Source: Mesorhabditis belari
Taxonomy: Eukaryota; Nematoda; Chromadorea; Rhabditida; Rhabditidae
Reading direction: 5' to 3'
NCBI GenBank assembly: GCA_958450365.1
Contig: CAUEEP010000733.1
Coordinates: 2,955,001-3,019,000, forward strand
DNA: 64,000 bases
In this document: positions 47,203 to 58,520 of the stretch, in pieces
How positions within the stretch are numbered: the first letter of the stretch is position 1
Layout: every line of letters begins with the position of its first letter
Program-made: the position numbers and the translations under genes
The notes under the pieces: generated by a model
Told to the model about the DNA's origin: nothing
Database searches by the model: none
Seen by the model: only the letters and a program-made list of their open reading frames with translations

Positions 47203-47775
47203 CGCTCTAAAGTCCTTTAGGAGGCTCTAAAGTCCTTTAGGATGATCTAAAGTCCTTTAGGAGGCTCTAAAGTCCTCTAGGAGGCTCTAAAGTCCTTTAG
47301 GATGATCTAAAGTCCTTTAGGATGATCTAAAGTCCTTTAGGATGATCTAAAGTCCTTTAGGAGGCTCTAAAGTCCTCTAGGAGGCTCTAAAGTCCTTTAG
47401 GAGGCTCTAAAGTCCTCTAGGAGGCTCTAAAGTCCTTTAGGATGATCTAAAGTCCTTTAGGATGATCTAAAGTCCTTTAGGATGATCTAAAGTCCTTTAG
47501 GAGGCTCTAAAGTCCTCTAGGAGGCTCTAAAGTCCTTTAGGAGGCTCTAAAGTCCTCTAGGAGGCTCTAAAGTCCTTTAGGATGATCTAAAGTCCTTTAG
47601 GATGATCTAAAGTCCTTTAGGATGATCTAAAGTCCTTTAGGATGATCTAAAGTCCTTTAGGATGATCTAAAGTCCTTTAGGAGGCTCTAAAGTCCTTTAG
47701 GAGGCTCTAAAGTCCTTTAGGAGGCTCTAAAGTCCTTTAGGACGCTCTAAAATCCTTTAGGACGCTCTAAAGTTT
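47203..47775. repeat. 20-bp minisatellite with 140-bp higher-order structure
   Basis: About 28 units of TCTAAAGTCCTTTAGGAKGM occur in three main forms: GAGGCTC...CCTTTAG (A), GATGATC...CCTTTAG (B) and GAGGCTC...CCTCTAG (C). The order from 47221 is A B C A B B B C A C A B B B C A C A B B B B B A A A, so a seven-unit block (C A C A B B B) repeats. Direct copies of about 165 bp flank the array (46935-47100 and 47820-47984). Confidence 0.95.
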
Positions 47776-48373
47776 ACCGTAGCCACTCGCTTAAGCTATA
47801 GGACAAAAGTAAAATTTCCAAGTGAAATTATGGCTCTCTTTAGATCATAAAGTTTATTTACTTATTTAGAAAACGTGAATATTGAGATTTTGGTTAAAAC
47901 TTGTTTGAAAATTCGACTTCAATAACTAAAGTTTGAATGCTTCCGAAAAACTCTTTTGTTAGTGATCTGAATTGATTCTATTTTAAGCATAAAATGAATT
48001 TTTTTGCAAACTGAAAACATTTGACAAAAGGCAAAGGGCCAATTTTCAACTAGAATGACGTTTTAATCACGTGTTTTCTCAGTCAAAACTTTTCCATTCT
48101 GAGCCAATTGTTACAGAGCTGACTCAAGCTTTCAATTTTTTTTGATTTTAAAACTAATAAATTCAATTTCTTATTACTTTAGCATCAAAATTGATCTGAG
48201 AATCATTTTCCGTTACTTGAAATCATTAGATTATAAGCAAGGACAAAATTCGAACATGATTGATTTTAAATCAGCATTGAACTCTAATAATTCTTCAATT
48301 TTAGATTCACTTGAGGCACTACTGAATTTGGCTGACTTTTTTTGTACTTGTTTTACTTTTACTTTCTTGTACT

Positions 48374-48452
48374 TGTTTGATTGATTAACATCAACTCAAT
48401 CTTTACTTCTAATTTAGGAGTGCAGATTGAGTTGATGTTAATCAATCAAACA
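48374..48452. repeat. Short perfect-type hairpin
   Basis: GATTGATTAACATCAACTCA and its complement (TGAGTTGATGTTAATCAATC) form an arm of about 30 bp around a loop of about 20 bases. Confidence 0.8.
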
Positions 48453-49251
48453 AGTTAGAAGTCCTAAATCTAATCTTCTATAGCTTTCTTCTACATCAAT
48501 AAAACGTAAACACGTTTCATTGAAGAGATTCTCCAAGGTTCTCAAAGAGACAAGGTGTGATCTCTCGTTGATAGAGTCCCTTTCCCATCACAACACAACG
48601 AAGCCAATAGTCTGGCCAATTTGTTGTCTCCCTTTCATTCCATTCCTCTATTTTCTTTTTTTTTTGTTCTATTCTATCTAAAGTCTCCTCTCCTAATTGC
48701 TTTGAAAGGAAAGATTCACTTTTACAGAAAAAAGGGACTCTCATTTTCTTTTATTTTTTTGAATTTATAGGAATCATTTGGTCTTATTTCTTAAGGTTTA
48801 AAAAGTTTTAACCATAGTCGGCTTTTGCTAGCTTTGAAGTTATCAAAGTCTTTGGCAATTAGGTAAAAATGAGCCCAGGTCAAAAGCTATGACTAGCCAA
48901 GTCAGGTCAGCCAAGGGCAACTTCGGAAATCCAAACCAACATCGAAAATTGACTTTTGCTTGACTTAGCCTGAAATTTCTGGTTCAGAAATATTCTGAAA
49001 ACGAGTAACAGTACTTATTGCAACACTTATTTCTGATCTGAAAATCAGCAAAATATTTTGAGATAACTGAAAACAATTCAAGCTTGTATTATGCTGAAAA
49101 AAGAAAATAAAACTTTTTTAAATGCTTACGCAATTGGAAAGATTTGCTTAATATTTCAATCAAATATAATGCCAACTCTCAAAGATCTATTGAGAATCAA
49201 CTTAATACTAATACTAATGAGAATTGAGAATCAACTTAATACTACTTAATA

Positions 49252-50140
49252 CGGGAGCCACAGAAAATTGAAATTTAGGGGGTGGCGTATGGTTTTGCAC
49301 CGCAGTAAGAATTTATCATAGTGTCCTCATTAGGGAAAAGTATGAACTGGCTTGTTTCACGCAATCACATCTCACTAAATCGGCTCTGGAGAAGCAGAAT
49401 CTCCTTTGATTTACTCATTTGACAGATTTGAGCTATAAAACGGATGAGCTATAAAACGTCAAAATTGGACAAATTGAAGGTACTCTCCCAAAAAATCGGA
49501 AAGGACTTTTCCATCAACCCAACATTAGGCAATACACGTAGACAGAAGCAGCGAATGAAACGGCTACAGTTCAAATTGCAGGATTGTTTGGGGAATTGAA
49601 TAGTTAAATATTTTTATAGCTTTTTTATTTTTATTTTTATTTTTATAGTTTATTTTTATTTTTATAGCTCATCCTAAAGCTGAATTCAAGACGAATCGAT
49701 TGGTAAAAACCGTTTTGAGATATCTCTTTTCTAAAAGTTTTTACAGCTATTTTAGTAAAGGGCGGCAGAGCCAAAAAGTGGCTGTAAGCTTTAGGATGAG
49801 CTATAAAACGTCAAAAAATTGGACAAATTTAAGGTACTCTCCCAAAAAAATCGGAAAGGACTTTTCCATCAACCCAATACTAATACTAATCCATCTTTTC
49901 ATTCTCAAACTCTTAACCTTTGTTTTCCCTAATCAAAAAAACAAAGGTTAAGAGTTTGAGAATAAAATGTAAGATGGATTAGTATTCTGCTTCTCCAGAG
50001 TCGATTTAGTGAGATGTGATTGCGTGAAACAAGCCAGTTCGTACTTTTCGCTAATGAGGACACTATGATAAATTCTTACTGCGGTGCGGTGCAAAACCAT
50101 ACGCCACCCCCTAAATTTCAATTTTCTGCGGCTCCCGTGC
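49252..50140. mobile_element. Fold-back element, outer copy of a nested cluster
   Basis: The left arm begins GGGAGCCACAGAAAATTGAA and contains GGCGTATGGTTTTGCACCGC and GGCTTGTTTCACGCAATCAC. The right arm (about 49985-50140) is its complement, ending in CGGCTCCCGTG. The inside has a direct repeat (ACTCTCCCAAAAAATCGGAA near 49480 and 49840) and a separate hairpin at about 49882-49986. Confidence 0.85.
49882..49986. repeat. Hairpin with arms of about 45 bp inside the fold-back
   Basis: CTAATCCATCTTTTCATTCT and AAACTCTTAACCTTTGTTTT pair with their complements at 49945-49986. The right arm recurs alone at 50818-50862. Confidence 0.85.
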
Positions 50141-50490
50141 CAGTGAAAAAAAAACTGAAAACGTAGTTAGATTCAGGACCAAAAATAACCTTTAAACCAC
50201 AAAAATCATCAAAATAACATGAATAGGGAAAATGTAACAGCCAAAAAAACGAATTTAAAACTAGAAAAAAAAGTATGAAATGACACCAAAGTTGGCGTAT
50301 GGTTTTGCACCAGGTGAATTTTCGTTTTTTGGCTGTTACATTTTCCCTATTCATGATATGTTGATGATTTTTGCGGTTGAAGGGTTATTTTTTGTCCTGA
50401 ATCTAACTACGTTTTCAGTTTTTTTTCACTGGCACGGGAGCCGCAGAAAATTGAAATTTTGGGGGTGGCGTATGGTTTTGCACCGCACTG
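50130..50490. mobile_element. Second fold-back of the same family
   Basis: GCCAGTGAAAAAAAAACTGA and ATGAATAGGGAAAATGTAAC pair with complements at about 50315-50440. Both ends share the CGGGAGCCGCAGAAAATTGA terminus. A partial third copy lies at 50605-50815 and a solo end at 53819-53880. Confidence 0.85.
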
Positions 50491-50862
50491 TATTAGAGTA
50501 AATGATCACATATCTTTCAATTATCATTTCTATTTTATTCTGAGTATTGCGTAGATTTCTTTTCTCAAGTATGACTTGTTAAAAGCTCAAAGTCAAAGCT
50601 AAATCATCAAAATAACATGAATAGGGAAAATGTAACAGCCAAAAAAACGAATTTAAAACTAGAAAAAAAGTATGAAATGACACCAAAGTTGGCGTATGGT
50701 TTTGCACCGGTTTTGCACCGGTTTTGCAACCGGTTTTGCACGTTTTTTTGGCTGTTGCAAAACCATACGCCACCCCCTAAATTTCAATTTTCTGCGGCTC
50801 CCGTATTAAGTAGTAAAAAGGTTAAGAGTTTGAGAATAAAATGTAAGATGGATTAGTATTCC

Positions 50863-52030
50863 TATTAAGTTGATTCTCAATAGAGCTATGAAGTATTCAG
50901 ATCAATGAAATAGATCTATGAAATAGCTATGAAATAGATCTATTCAGCAAATCGTTCCCAATTGCATAAGCATTTCAAAAAAAGTTTCATTTGCTTTGCT
51001 TTTTTCTTTCTTCAACACTCTTGTCAATTGCAAGACTTGATTCACGAAAATCAGAAAGAATTCTCTAAACAAAAAAGTCCGAATCGACTCTATCAAAAAT
51101 TCTCTCTCGATTTTGTTATCTCAAAAATTTTCTCAATCTTATATTTCAGAAGAAAAACTTTCTCGCTTCTCAAATATTTATGATTTTTGGTTAAAAATCG
51201 CGTCCTTTCAAGATACATAATTGATGAGGATCGAGAAAAGAAAAAAAAAACTCGTCACAAACTGCTTTTTACAAATCTTTGATAGATCCTTAATTTTTTA
51301 TTGATCTTTTTGTCCAATCTATCAGTCTCTTTTAACCTTAAAACTTCAAGAATTCAAAAAATTTTTCTATTTACCGGTTTTTTCAACTTTCACAACCAAA
51401 TACTAACTTATTCACGTCATTCTTTAAACTTTTAGCCTTGTCTTTGTTCATTCCTCTTTCTCATTTGAAAATCTTTTCAATTCCCACGCCACTTAAAGTC
51501 TTTTCAAGCTTGTTAAACATATTCTTTATTTAGTACATCACTCAATCACGAGATATTTAACAGATCTAAAGCTTGTAATTTCTGAAATCCAAAAGGAAAC
51601 TAACCAATAAAGCTGTTTGCAATTGCATTCAAGTGCAAATTGCACTTGAATCCGTCTGTCTTCTTCAAGTACTGTATTCTAAAACACTTCAATTTTCACT
51701 AAATATAAATCTCATCTTTAATTTGATCCAATTTAATTTAATTTAATTCAATTCAATCTATACTTTTAGTAGCTTTCAAATCCTAAAAATCAAGCAATAT
51801 TACGGTAGTTTTCTTGGAAATCACTTTCTTGGAAATACTCTTTTCTAAAGTTTGAACAAATCTTTGTTTTGCTCACTCATTTCACATCTCCAAGATCTTC
51901 CCCACACCTTTGTGCCCTTTCCCTCCTTTTTCTTCTCCCCGTCAACCCACTTCAAGTCCTTTTTTTCTAAACGAATCTCTCCTTAAGTCCCATTGATGGC
52001 TTTAAGAGATTTTTCTCTTTTCTGAGTTTA
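50863..52030. other. AT-rich DNA without a recognisable gene
   Basis: I see no exon chain, RNA gene or strong repeat here beyond short ATTTAATT iterations near 51730. Confidence 0.4.
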
Positions 52031-52039
52031 CTTTTTGTT

Positions 52040-52556
52040 CGACTTTTCTTCACTTTTGTTCGACTATTAAGCTTTTCTGATATTTGAGTGCATTTTACTC
52101 AATTGAAGCTGCTTGACCTTGCCCTGTATTAGCTTTGGGTTCTAAATTCACTCTTAGACAAAAACCAAGCCTGAGAGGTCAATCTCATCATTCTCAATAG
52201 TTCCCGAAGAGTTTTTAACATCAAAAATTTAGCTTTTAATCATGTTCGACTTTTCTTCACTTTTGTTCGACTATAGCTTTTCTGATATTTAAGTGCATTT
52301 TACGAGGTCAATCTCATCATTCTCAATAGTTTGCGAAGAGTTTTTAACCTCAGAAATTTAGCTTTTAATCATAAAGCAAAACTTTTGAAACTTTCTATTT
52401 AAAAAGCTTATGAGTGACTTGTTAAATCTGTACTTGATTGAATTGATTATACTTGCAAGACACTCATTGGTCTTGGCTTGTTTTTTGTCTAAGAATGAAT
52501 TTAGAATTTAGAACCCAAAGCTAATACAGGGCAAGGTCAAGCAGCTTCAACTGAAG
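52040..52556. mobile_element. Fold-back with internal tandem duplication
   Basis: The outer arms (about 52105-52175 and 52475-52556) carry GACCTTGCCCTGTATTAGCT and its complement. Between them, TCGACTTTTCTTCACTTTTG and GAGGTCAATCTCATCATTCT each occur twice in the same orientation. Confidence 0.8.
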
Positions 52557-52723
52557 ACAACCTTAATCACTTTTTCATTTTTTTTTCTTTTCTTTTCTCA
52601 AGTATGACTTGTTAAAAGCTCAAAGTATCGAAAATTCCAGTAAAATCGCATTCTGTTGTCTTTAGTGTACCAAGCACGGAGATTCAATTTCCTGGTTTAA
52701 ATCCCTTTTCGATTTCAATCACA

Positions 52724-53645
52724 ACAATTTCAATGACCACAAATTATCATATAACTCACTTGATTGGATTTCCTTTATTCGCTTTTTTTCTCATTTACCC
52801 TAAAATGGAGTTTCCGGGGGGGAGGGGGGGGGTTTAAACGACTTGTGACTTCAAACGCTTCCTTTCAAAGTAATTTCCCGTCTGCAAGTGCAAATTTCGA
52901 GGGGATTTCTAGAGAAAATGACTCAAAAAAAAGAGCTCTCTAATAATTCTATTTTCTTTATTCAATTAGTCAAGTTTTAAATGGTCAGTTCTAAATGGTC
53001 AGTCAGTTCTAAATGGTTGAATAATTGATGGTTCTGAAATGGAATCTCGAGGCTTTACACCATGAAATTTCAGTGTTTACTCGTGATTTCACTTTCTCAA
53101 GTGTTAGCTTCAGTTTCAAAGCTTTAAATCCAGCTGAGATTTAGATTAAGTTCATCCCCTTGCTAAGCTTTATGCCGTTCCAAATGGTGGACAATTTCAA
53201 TGACAACAAATTATCATATAACTCACTTGATTGGATTTCCTTTATTCACTTTTTTTCTCATTTACCCTAAAATGGAGATTCCGGGGGGAGGGGGTTTAAA
53301 CGACTTGTGACTTCAAAGCGCTTCCTTTCAAAGTAATTTCCCGTCTGCAAGTGCAAATTTCGAGGGGATTTCTAGAGAAAATGACTCAAAAAAAGAGCTC
53401 AAAGATCCAGTTTTCTACTTTCTAATAATTCTATTTTCTTTATTTAATTAGTCAAGTTCTAAATGGATGAATAATTGATGGTTATGAAATGGAATGGAAG
53501 GCTTTCCATCATGAAATTTCAGAGTTTACTCGTGATTTCACTTTCCCAAGTGTTAGCTGAAGATGTTTTCAGTTTCAAACCTTTAAATCCAACTGAGATT
53601 TAGATTAAGTTCATCCCTTGCTAAGCTTTATGCCGTTCCAATTGG
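52724..53645. repeat. Tandem duplication of about 460 bp with G-runs
   Basis: Copy 1 is about 52724-53190 and copy 2 about 53191-53645, mostly identical apart from small indels. Each contains TAAAATGGAG followed by a CCGGGGGG...GGGGG run (about 52816-52834 and 53280-53294). The G-run differs in length between copies. No coding sequence is evident. Confidence 0.9.
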
Positions 53646-53818
53646 TTGACTCAATATTTGGCCTAAATTTGGCCAATTTGGCCAATTTGCCCAATAAATT
53701 TCATGACTCGTTAAACTAAAACAAGCCGAGAGACTCAAGGTTAAAATTGGTTCAAATAATTGATATCTGATAACTGATAACTGATAACTGATAACTGACT
53801 GATAAATAACTGAAATCA

Positions 53819-54110
53819 CTGGCACGGGAGCCGCAGAAAATTGAAATTTAGGGGATGGCGTATGGTTTTGCATCGCACTGTATTAGAGTAACTGATCACA
53901 TATCTTTCAATTAACATTTCTATTTTATTCGGAGTATTGCGTAAATTTCTTTTCTCAAGTATGACTTGTTAAAAACTCAAGGTATCGGAAATTCCAGTAA
54001 AATCGCATTCTCAAGACTCAAGATTGAAACTGGTTCAAATAACTGATATCTGATATCTGATAACTGATAACTGACTGATAAATAACTGAACAATAACTGA
54101 AATCATAGAC
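53819..54110. repeat. Solo fold-back end and ATAACTG repeats
   Basis: CACGGGAGCCGCAGAAAATT through GATCACATATCTTTCAATTA repeats the segment at 50430-50595, beyond the element end, so flanking host DNA was copied with it. (TGATAAC)n simple repeats surround it at 53760-53815 and 54040-54085. Confidence 0.8.
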
Positions 54111-54539
54111 TTTAAACTATTGATAAACCGCTTTATAATACTTTAATCATTTCTAAATAAAATTACCTCAAAAAAAACTATTACAAAACCCGAAAATTCT
54201 ACTAAAAAACAGCAATTTTCTATGTAGAATGAAATGAAATAAAATCAACGATCAAAGCCAACAATTAGGCTTTAAATTACATCTTGATTGGGTATTTTTA
54301 AGAGAGCCAATTCTCCGTTTACGAAATTCCCAAAACGTTTCTGACTGAAGAATAATGAAGACAAATTGGCGGTGTTGCTCGTTCTTTGCTTCACTCATTT
54401 TTTTCCATTTTTATTCCATTTCATTCCCTTTTTTTTTCTTCCGTAACTAGGAAACACTTCTTACTAATATTTATTTTCCATCTAAATAAATACATTTAGT
54501 ACATAGAAGTCTAAGGAAAGCAAATGTAAAAATAGGAAT

Positions 54540-54660
54540 ATGAAAGGTGTTTATTCTTGCTGTTAGAATAGAGTACGGTAGGAGTACAAAAATAGGGTAC
54601 GGCAGGAGTACAAAACAAAGCTGTTAGAATAGAGTACGGCAGGAGTACAAAAATTTGAAA
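54540..54660. repeat. Short tandem repeat with GAGTACGGYAGGAGTACAAA
   Basis: Three units of about 33-45 bp share GTACGGYAGGAGTACAAAA. Confidence 0.75.
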
Positions 54661-54728
54661 CTAGTTTACTTGCAGGGAGGTTAAAGTTGAACGACTATTT
54701 CCAAAGCTGATGCTCCATCCTTGCCAGC

Positions 54729-54858
54729 GATGTGCGGATCCGGATCTCTGCACAAGCATACAAAGAACGAAAAGACGAATACGCGACACTCCAATAGACA
54801 GCTCATAGTACTTTTTTCGTTCTTTGTATGCTTGTGTAAAGATCCGGATCCGGATTAG
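54729..54858. repeat. Inverted repeat next to a tRNA-like sequence
   Basis: GGATCCGGATCTCTGCACAA and CATACAAAGAACGAAAAGA pair with complements at about 54812-54858 (TTCGTTCTTTGTATGCTTGT, GATCCGGATCCGGA). Arms are about 42 bp and the loop about 40 bases. Confidence 0.85.
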
Positions 54859-54977
54859 CACATCCTTGATCCTTGCCTTTTGTAACCTGTTCCAGTTAAG
54901 CTATCAATATCAATACCACCTTCGCAAGTCATATGCATACAGTTGGACTTGTCGTTTTATGGGTTGGCATCAAAACG

Positions 54978-55048
54978 ATCGGCCCCAGGATTCGAACCCG
55001 CCACGTCTGGCTTACCGGGCGAACGCTCTATCCATGAGCTACACCAAT
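54978..55048 (-). tRNA. tRNA-like gene, anticodon loop atypical
   Basis: 71 bases on the minus strand fold as a tRNA. The acceptor stem ATTGGTG/GGCCGAT has 6 of 7 pairs including wobbles, D stem GCTC/GAGC 4 of 4, anticodon stem about 4 of 5, and the T arm has TTCGAAT with 4 of 5 pairs. The loop CCGGTAA would give anticodon GGT (Thr), but position 33 is C instead of the invariant T, and animals normally use AGT for Thr. A pseudogene or SINE-type head is more likely than a working tRNA. Neighbouring GGGCTTTATCCCTTAC matches the flank of the 16814 copy. Confidence 0.45.
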
Positions 55049-55079
55049 AAGTAGCTCAATTTATCCGTTACTGCTAGAG

Positions 55080-55800
55080 TAGGGCTTTATCCCTTACAAT
55101 ACCAAGAGGACTAGGCTACGATTATAGCTAATTTGGCTCCAGCAATATCTTGCTAGCCAGCAGTTTATCAGTCTGATGCTGATAAGCTGCTAGCTAGCTG
55201 ATAAGCTTGCTAGCACAGCTGATGCTTGCCAGTCTAGGCTAGACCTTTCAGGACTAGTACTCCTTTGTAACACTGCTCACTTGTACATTATTCAGGGGAT
55301 ACCAGACTAGCTATATCGAGTATCTGTACAAGGGTTACTGCTTTCCTTCAAAAGTATCAAGCTAGGATAACAGCGCTAAAATCAGACAAGAATATAGTAC
55401 TAGTTTTCCACATTTGTTTGATCTTTTCAAAACTTTCATCTCTCATCATATTCTATCCCGAAATTTCAATTTCTGAGTGCATAAATCAGGAAACTTTTCA
55501 AACTTTCGCCGTTGATTTGATTTGGAATTTGATTGCCGGAAAGTCTCCCCATCAAATATTTTGTACTCATTCAAAACTCATAACAATGTGTAATGGAATT
55601 TCGTTTACTATGATTTTTAAAGCAAGGAGAGTTAGAGATTTGAAAATCGATTTCTTAGGGAATTTTGCAATTTTGAATTTTGTTTTTTTTTCAAAACATA
55701 AATCAAACTTAACCCCAAGAATGAATAATTCCAATTCATTAGTATAAATCTTTTTCCAATTCTTTTCTTTTTCCCTTTTCTCAACCTTGACAACTCACTT
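55080..55800. other. AT-rich DNA without a recognisable gene
   Basis: Only short repeats of GCTAGCTGATAAGC-type sequence (about 55140-55220) are visible. Confidence 0.4.
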
Positions 55801-55983
55801 GAAACTTGTTCTCTTCATTTTGCGACGAAATTTCCAACTGATATGTCAGGTGGCTGATTTCTGTTGTCTAGCCGGGTTTTAGATCAAATTTTCACTATTT
55901 AGGCATTGTTTTTTTTGGTTTCAAAAAGAATTTGAAGCCGAGGATGCCTTTATAAAGGCTCTCACACGGGTATTAAATGTGAC

Positions 55984-56012
55984 ATGGCGGTGTAGTGGAT
56001 AGAGCGCTAGCA
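55984..56012 (+). repeat. Fragment of a tRNA-like 5' half
   Basis: GGCGGTGTAGTGGATAGAGC (D-arm, box A-like) is not followed by a T arm, so it is only a fragment. Confidence 0.4.
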
Positions 56013-56394
56013 TAGCCCTTTTCAAAGAAAAATCGTTATAGCAGTTTATCAACTTTGAAAAGTTGTATAGAAACACACCTTAGCTTTTCTTATTGTTCCA
56101 CTGTTCATCGAGTTAATTGTGCCATAATGGAAATGTTTTTATCAGTTGAGTCAGCAAGGTAACCTTATATTCATATACCTTGAATAAGGTCCTATCCTGG
56201 TGGCACTGGGACAAAGAATAAACTTTGATTATTGATTAAATTTAGATAGGTGCCGCGCTCAAGATGAGGCAAATGGCGAATTTTCTAAAACGTTCGGAAA
56301 CACCTCTAACTCTTAGTAGCTTACGTTCCCCCAGATGTAAGAATGGCACATCACGTGGTTTACCAGAGCACCTACGATGGGCGAATAAAATAAA

Positions 56395-56460
56395 AGCTCA
56401 TTGGTAGAGCGTTCGCCCAATAAGCGAGAGGTCGCGGGTTCGAACCGGCGTCAACCTTGT
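56395..56460 (+). repeat. tRNA-like sequence, degenerate
   Basis: The D arm GCTCATTGGTAGAGC is intact and the anticodon arm TTCGC-CCAATAA-GCGAG pairs fully (one wobble). Box B GGTTCGAACC is present. The T stem and acceptor stem fail to pair and position 33 is C, as in the 54978 copy. The shared oddity suggests common descent. Confidence 0.5.
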
Positions 56461-56462
56461 AT

Positions 56463-57720
56463 TCCTAGCAAAGGACTAGCGTGTCCAACTCTTTTAAGCT
56501 AAAGAAAAACTAGAGTATCAGTACCAGAGTACTAGAGTTACTGATACTAATACCCAAGTTTCATCCTTACCCCTTGTAAAGTTAAGATATCAATACCAGT
56601 AATAGGATACAGTACTATCCATGACAATATAGGTCAGCCAGGTACCAGTTTAGAGTGACTAGATTAACAATACTCTTCCCATCAAATAACTAAACAATCA
56701 AAAGTCTAAAAAGTGATAAAGATTCTCTAATTAAAGTTTATCCACTAAATCTCAATCCATCCCTTCAATTTCCTTCAATCTTTCATGTTTTTCACTAACT
56801 TTTCCCCAAGCGAACATCCTCAACATATGTCAGGTGCTTCAACTTGTTAAAGTCCTTTTTTCTTTACCTTTTTCCTTTTCCATCTCCCTTCTTTCTTCTT
56901 TTCGATACGCACAATGAAATTTAGCCGAGTTCCCCTTTTCTTTCCATCTTTCCTTTCCTTTCTCCTTTCCTTTCCACCTTTCCTTTCCCTTTCAAATCCC
57001 TCTCCACTCATTTCTTCGCTTACTTGACTCCATCTTTCACCAAAAATCTTAAACAATAAATTTGAACTCTTTTTGATCAATTTTTAAATTTTGGAAATTT
57101 AAGAACATTTGCTTTCTTTTCAACCCGCTAAACTTTGTTCTCAGTGCTCAGAATTGCTTGAGTCGGTCTCTAGGCTCTAGAAAGAAAGGCTTTAGAAAGA
57201 AAGGCTCTAGAAAGAAAGGCTCTAGAAATTGTTTGTTTTCACTCTTTTTAAGCATAAAGTATAAAGGAAACGATTTTCCGAGTTCTGTAAATCCTTTGCC
57301 AAGTTGCTTTCCCAAAATCTAAAACTAGAAACCACCCAACAGAAAAAGTTCACTAATCCTTTGTAGGAAAAAAGGAAGGAAAAAATAATCTTTAAAATAC
57401 TTAATGTTTTCGGAGAGAATCGGATTAGATTATTGGATTTGGAAGAAGAAAAATAAATATTTTGAGTTATTGGGGGTACGAAATCGGTGTTGTGGGAAAT
57501 TTCTGAAAAAAATATTGAGACTAATTTGGTCAAAAATCGGGCGATAAATTTATTTTTATAGTTGACAATGAAAAGAAATCCGAGATTTATTTTCGAGACA
57601 AAGAATTCAATCTCTGAGTTTGTTTCTGTCTGGTTTTCCTTTATTAAATAATTTTAGATTTTAGATTTCAGTAATGTTTAGTAGAAGAGCTCTGAAGATT
57701 TCCAGTTTTAACACTTTTTT
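56463..57720. other. AT-rich DNA without a recognisable gene
   Basis: Contains GAAAGGAAAGG-type pyrimidine/purine tracts (about 56935-56995) and GCTCTAGAAAGAAAGG repeats (57176-57225). No exon chain is seen. Confidence 0.4.
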
Positions 57721-57725
57721 TAAAT

Positions 57726-58520
57726 ATTGGGTTAGTGAATTGAAAACTGCCGGACTTTCAACTAAAATTTATTCAACATAAAACCATCAATTCATTCCAA
57801 ATAATTTCCATTATTATTGACGACTTCTGCCCATTTTACAGGCAATTTGCGGATTCCTCTTTCTGCGTAGGATTTTGGTTTTGAATCGAAAAACTTTCAA
57901 AGCCAATTTTTGACTGCTTCTTCCGAATCGAAGTGTTCTCCCACAAGCTCATTACTCATGATCCGGAATAAATAGTAATCAAAAGGGGCGAGCTCCGGAC
58001 TGTATGGGGGAATGCGCCAAAAGTTCCCAAACAAGGCTATTTATTTTAGAGCGAGTCAGTTTTGCAACATGAGGGCGCGCGTTGTCGTGGAGGAGAACGA
58101 TCTTTGACTTGGAGGGCCTATTCTTCTTCAGGGATTCATTCACCTCTGATCATGATCCGGAATAAATAGTAATCAAAAGGGGCGAGGTCCGGACTGTATG
58201 GGGAAGAATAGGCCCTCCAAGTTTGAGCACTGTATGGGGAATGAGCCAAAAGTTCCCAAACAAGGCTATTTATTGTAAGAAATGTAAGAAAAGATAGATA
58301 GATTATAGACAAATATTATATTATCATTGACGACTTCTGCTCATTTTACAGGCAATTTGCGGATTCCTCTTTCTGCTTAGGATTTTGGCTTGTGTGTGAG
58401 ACAAGTGTGAGACTCAAAAATGGAGAACTGGAGATGTCCTAGTTTGAGCACTTTCTTCAAAAGAAACCCATTTTGGTGTCAATAGAAAAGTTGTAGAGAA
58501 TCAAAAATTAGGCTTATTGG
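57726..58520 (-). mobile_element. Mariner element remnant with transposase fragment
   Basis: The left end GGGTTAGTGAATTGAAAACT matches the 36917 element. On the minus strand, 58120-57785 codes for the C-terminal third of a mariner transposase, with HDNARPHVAKLTRSK, the YSPELAPFDYYLF block, FDSEEAVKNWL and KLPVKWAEVVNNN. The two visible catalytic Asp are 34 residues apart, the mariner D34D pattern. One extra base in the SP-YSP region shifts the frame and one TGA follows, so it is inactive. 58141-58320 repeats part of the same sequence. Confidence 0.85.

Noticed and set aside
47203..47775. Regular repeats resembling a CRISPR array
   Set aside because: Units are head-to-tail without spacers and the DNA is eukaryotic nuclear; it is a minisatellite.
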